Shown: one piece after another, positions 5,967 to 6,460 of the stretch | Layout of the letters: each line of letters opens with the position of its first letter | Numbering within the stretch: position 1 is the first letter of the stretch | Assembly (NCBI GenBank): GCA_012513625.1 | Contig: JAAZBW010000517.1 | Span: 1 to 6,460 of the forward strand | Origin: Actinomycetales bacterium | Lineage (GTDB): Bacteria; Actinomycetota; Actinomycetes; Actinomycetales; Actinomycetaceae | Direction of reading: 5' to 3' | Length of the DNA stretch: 6,460 nucleotides | The notes under the pieces: generated by a model | Seen by the model: the letters and a program-made list of their open reading frames with translations, nothing else | What the model was told of the DNA's origin: nothing | Database searches by the model: none | Position numbers and translations under genes: made by a program

Positions 5967-6028
5967 AGGTCCCAGATGGGGTGGTGAGTCACCGGGTATT
6001 TCCGTGGAAACACCGGAATCTGGGACCT
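5967..6028 (-). other. Nested inverted repeats: candidate three-way-junction RNA, terminator or operator array
   Basis: Outer arms AGGTCCCAGAT (5967-5977) and ATCTGGGACCT (6018-6028) are perfectly complementary over 11 bases and enclose 40 bases. Inside are two more dyads: GGTGA-G-TCACC (5983-5993) and a 9-bp pair with one mismatch, GGTATTTCC-GT-GGAAACACC (5995-6014). They tile almost the whole interval, so a minus-strand transcript can fold as an 11-bp stem closing two hairpins. The one mismatch becomes a G-U pair on the minus-strand RNA but an A-C mismatch on the plus strand, which favours function in the nrf/kinase direction. No U-tract follows, so it is not a textbook intrinsic terminator. 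The alternatives are a bipartite operator, or a terminator of the kinase gene without a U-tract. Confidence 0.5.
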
Positions 6029-6081
6029 TGGGCTCAGGGTTGGAGTTCTGCTGGGCCGTTCGGTCCGGTGGGGGAGCGGGC

Positions 6082-6460
6082 TCAGATTCCGGGTGCGAGC
6101 GAGTGCATGGACTGCGTGGCGTACTGGGGCGAGAGGCGTCCGTAGCGCTCGAGGAGCGGCGCCATGGACTGGCGGAGGTGCTCGTAGGTCTCCTCCGCCT
6201 CGTGGGTGACCTCGACCACCTCGTCTTCCGCCTGGGAGCGGAGGAGCTGGTAGCCGTCCTGGAGGGTTTCCACGTGTCCGAGCGCGAAGAGCCCGAGGAC
6301 GGCCGCACCGAGTCCCGAGCCCTCTTCGGCGCCCGTCACCACGAGTGGCCGGTTCAGGACACCGGCGACGACGTCGCGCCAGAGCTGCGAGCGGAACACG
6401 CCTCCCGTGGCGCGCACCTGGGAGACGCGGTTCATGGTGCGTAGGCGCCGGAGGATGGTC
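6082..6460 (-). CDS. gntK: FGGY-family carbohydrate kinase, probable gluconokinase (C-terminal part)
   Basis: Partial gene: the last 125 residues are present and the 5' part lies beyond the right edge. The frame is open through 6460, so the ATG at 6435 is internal. The sequence shows the C-terminal FGGY nucleotide-binding signature: RATGGVFRSQLWRDVVAGVL, then RPLVV and EEGSGLGAAVLGLFALG. A helical tail with an ETYEHLRQSMAPLLERY segment follows, as is usual near the family's C-terminus. FGGY kinases phosphorylate sugars with ATP in the cytoplasm; gluconokinase feeds gluconate into the pentose phosphate pathway. The GSGLGAAVLGLFALGHVETL run resembles Bacillus-type GntK, but xylulokinase and related FGGY kinases share much of it, so substrate is uncertain without the N-terminal domain. 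It is not obviously linked to nitrite reduction and is set apart by the 216-base intergenic region. Confidence 0.78.
   Translation of the reverse strand, partial: TILRRLRTMNRVSQVRATGGVFRSQLWRDVVAGVLNRPLVVTGAEEGSGLGAAVLGLFALGHVETLQDGYQLLRSQAEDEVVEVTHEAEETYEHLRQSMAPLLERYGRLSPQYATQSMHSLAPGI

Larger units (their letters stand above)
5866..6081 (-). promoter_or_regulatory. Intergenic region between kinase gene and nrf operon
   Basis: This 216-base stretch follows the kinase stop codon and precedes the nrfH start. No convincing coding frame is seen in it. It contains the nested inverted repeats, two further dyads, a possible promoter and the nrfH ribosome binding site. It must hold whatever ends kinase transcription and, unless nrf is co-transcribed with the kinase, the nrf control region. 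No recognisable FNR/CRP, NarL or NsrR consensus site was found by eye. Confidence 0.6.

Noticed and set aside
5983..5993. GGTGA-G-TCACC as a CRP/FNR-type site
   Set aside because: CRP-family half-sites are separated by about six bases (FNR about four), whereas here the spacer is one base. It is better read as part of the nested structure.
6030..6085. Direct repeat GGGCTCAG at 6030-6037 and 6078-6085
   Set aside because: It is only eight bases, occurs just twice and partly lies in the kinase stop region. Chance is a sufficient explanation.

Overview
This is a high-GC window with GTG starts, tightly packed genes and membrane-anchored redox proteins. It looks like an actinobacterium able to reduce nitrite to ammonium. 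Family resemblance would fit Propionibacteriaceae or Intrasporangiaceae, but that placement is inference. All seven genes are on the minus strand, so transcription runs right to left.

Right edge (6082-6460): the C-terminal 125 residues of an FGGY carbohydrate kinase, most like gluconokinase, cut by the window edge. Next comes a 216-base intergenic region (5866-6081), the only sizeable non-coding stretch. It holds an elaborate nested set of inverted repeats (5967-6028), two further dyads (5910-5922 and 5889-5904), a possible weak promoter and the nrfH ribosome binding site.

Main block (17-5865): a six-gene unit, nrfH - nrfA - TPR membrane protein - resB - ccsA - TlpA-like thioredoxin. Genes are separated by at most 11 bases or overlap by 1-8 bases, so this is almost certainly one operon. 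NrfH (tetraheme quinol dehydrogenase) passes electrons from the quinone pool to NrfA (pentaheme nitrite reductase, nitrite to ammonium, six electrons) on the outer face of the membrane. The next four genes are a System II cytochrome c maturation set: ResB and CcsA carry heme out and ligate it, the thioredoxin-like protein keeps the CXXCH cysteines reduced, and the TPR protein probably presents apocytochrome. The operon therefore encodes a nine-heme respiratory complex and most of the machinery to assemble it. CcdA, which usually re-reduces the thioredoxin, is not in the window, which ends 16 bases past the last gene.

Most notable points: the NrfA active-site heme motif is CXXCH, not the classical CXXCK, while the other catalytic and calcium-site residues are kept. 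A System I/NrfG-style TPR protein is paired with System II ResB/CcsA. The intergenic repeats can fold as a three-way RNA junction whose single mismatch is a G-U wobble only on the minus-strand transcript. No mobile elements, CRISPR arrays, tRNA or rRNA genes were seen.
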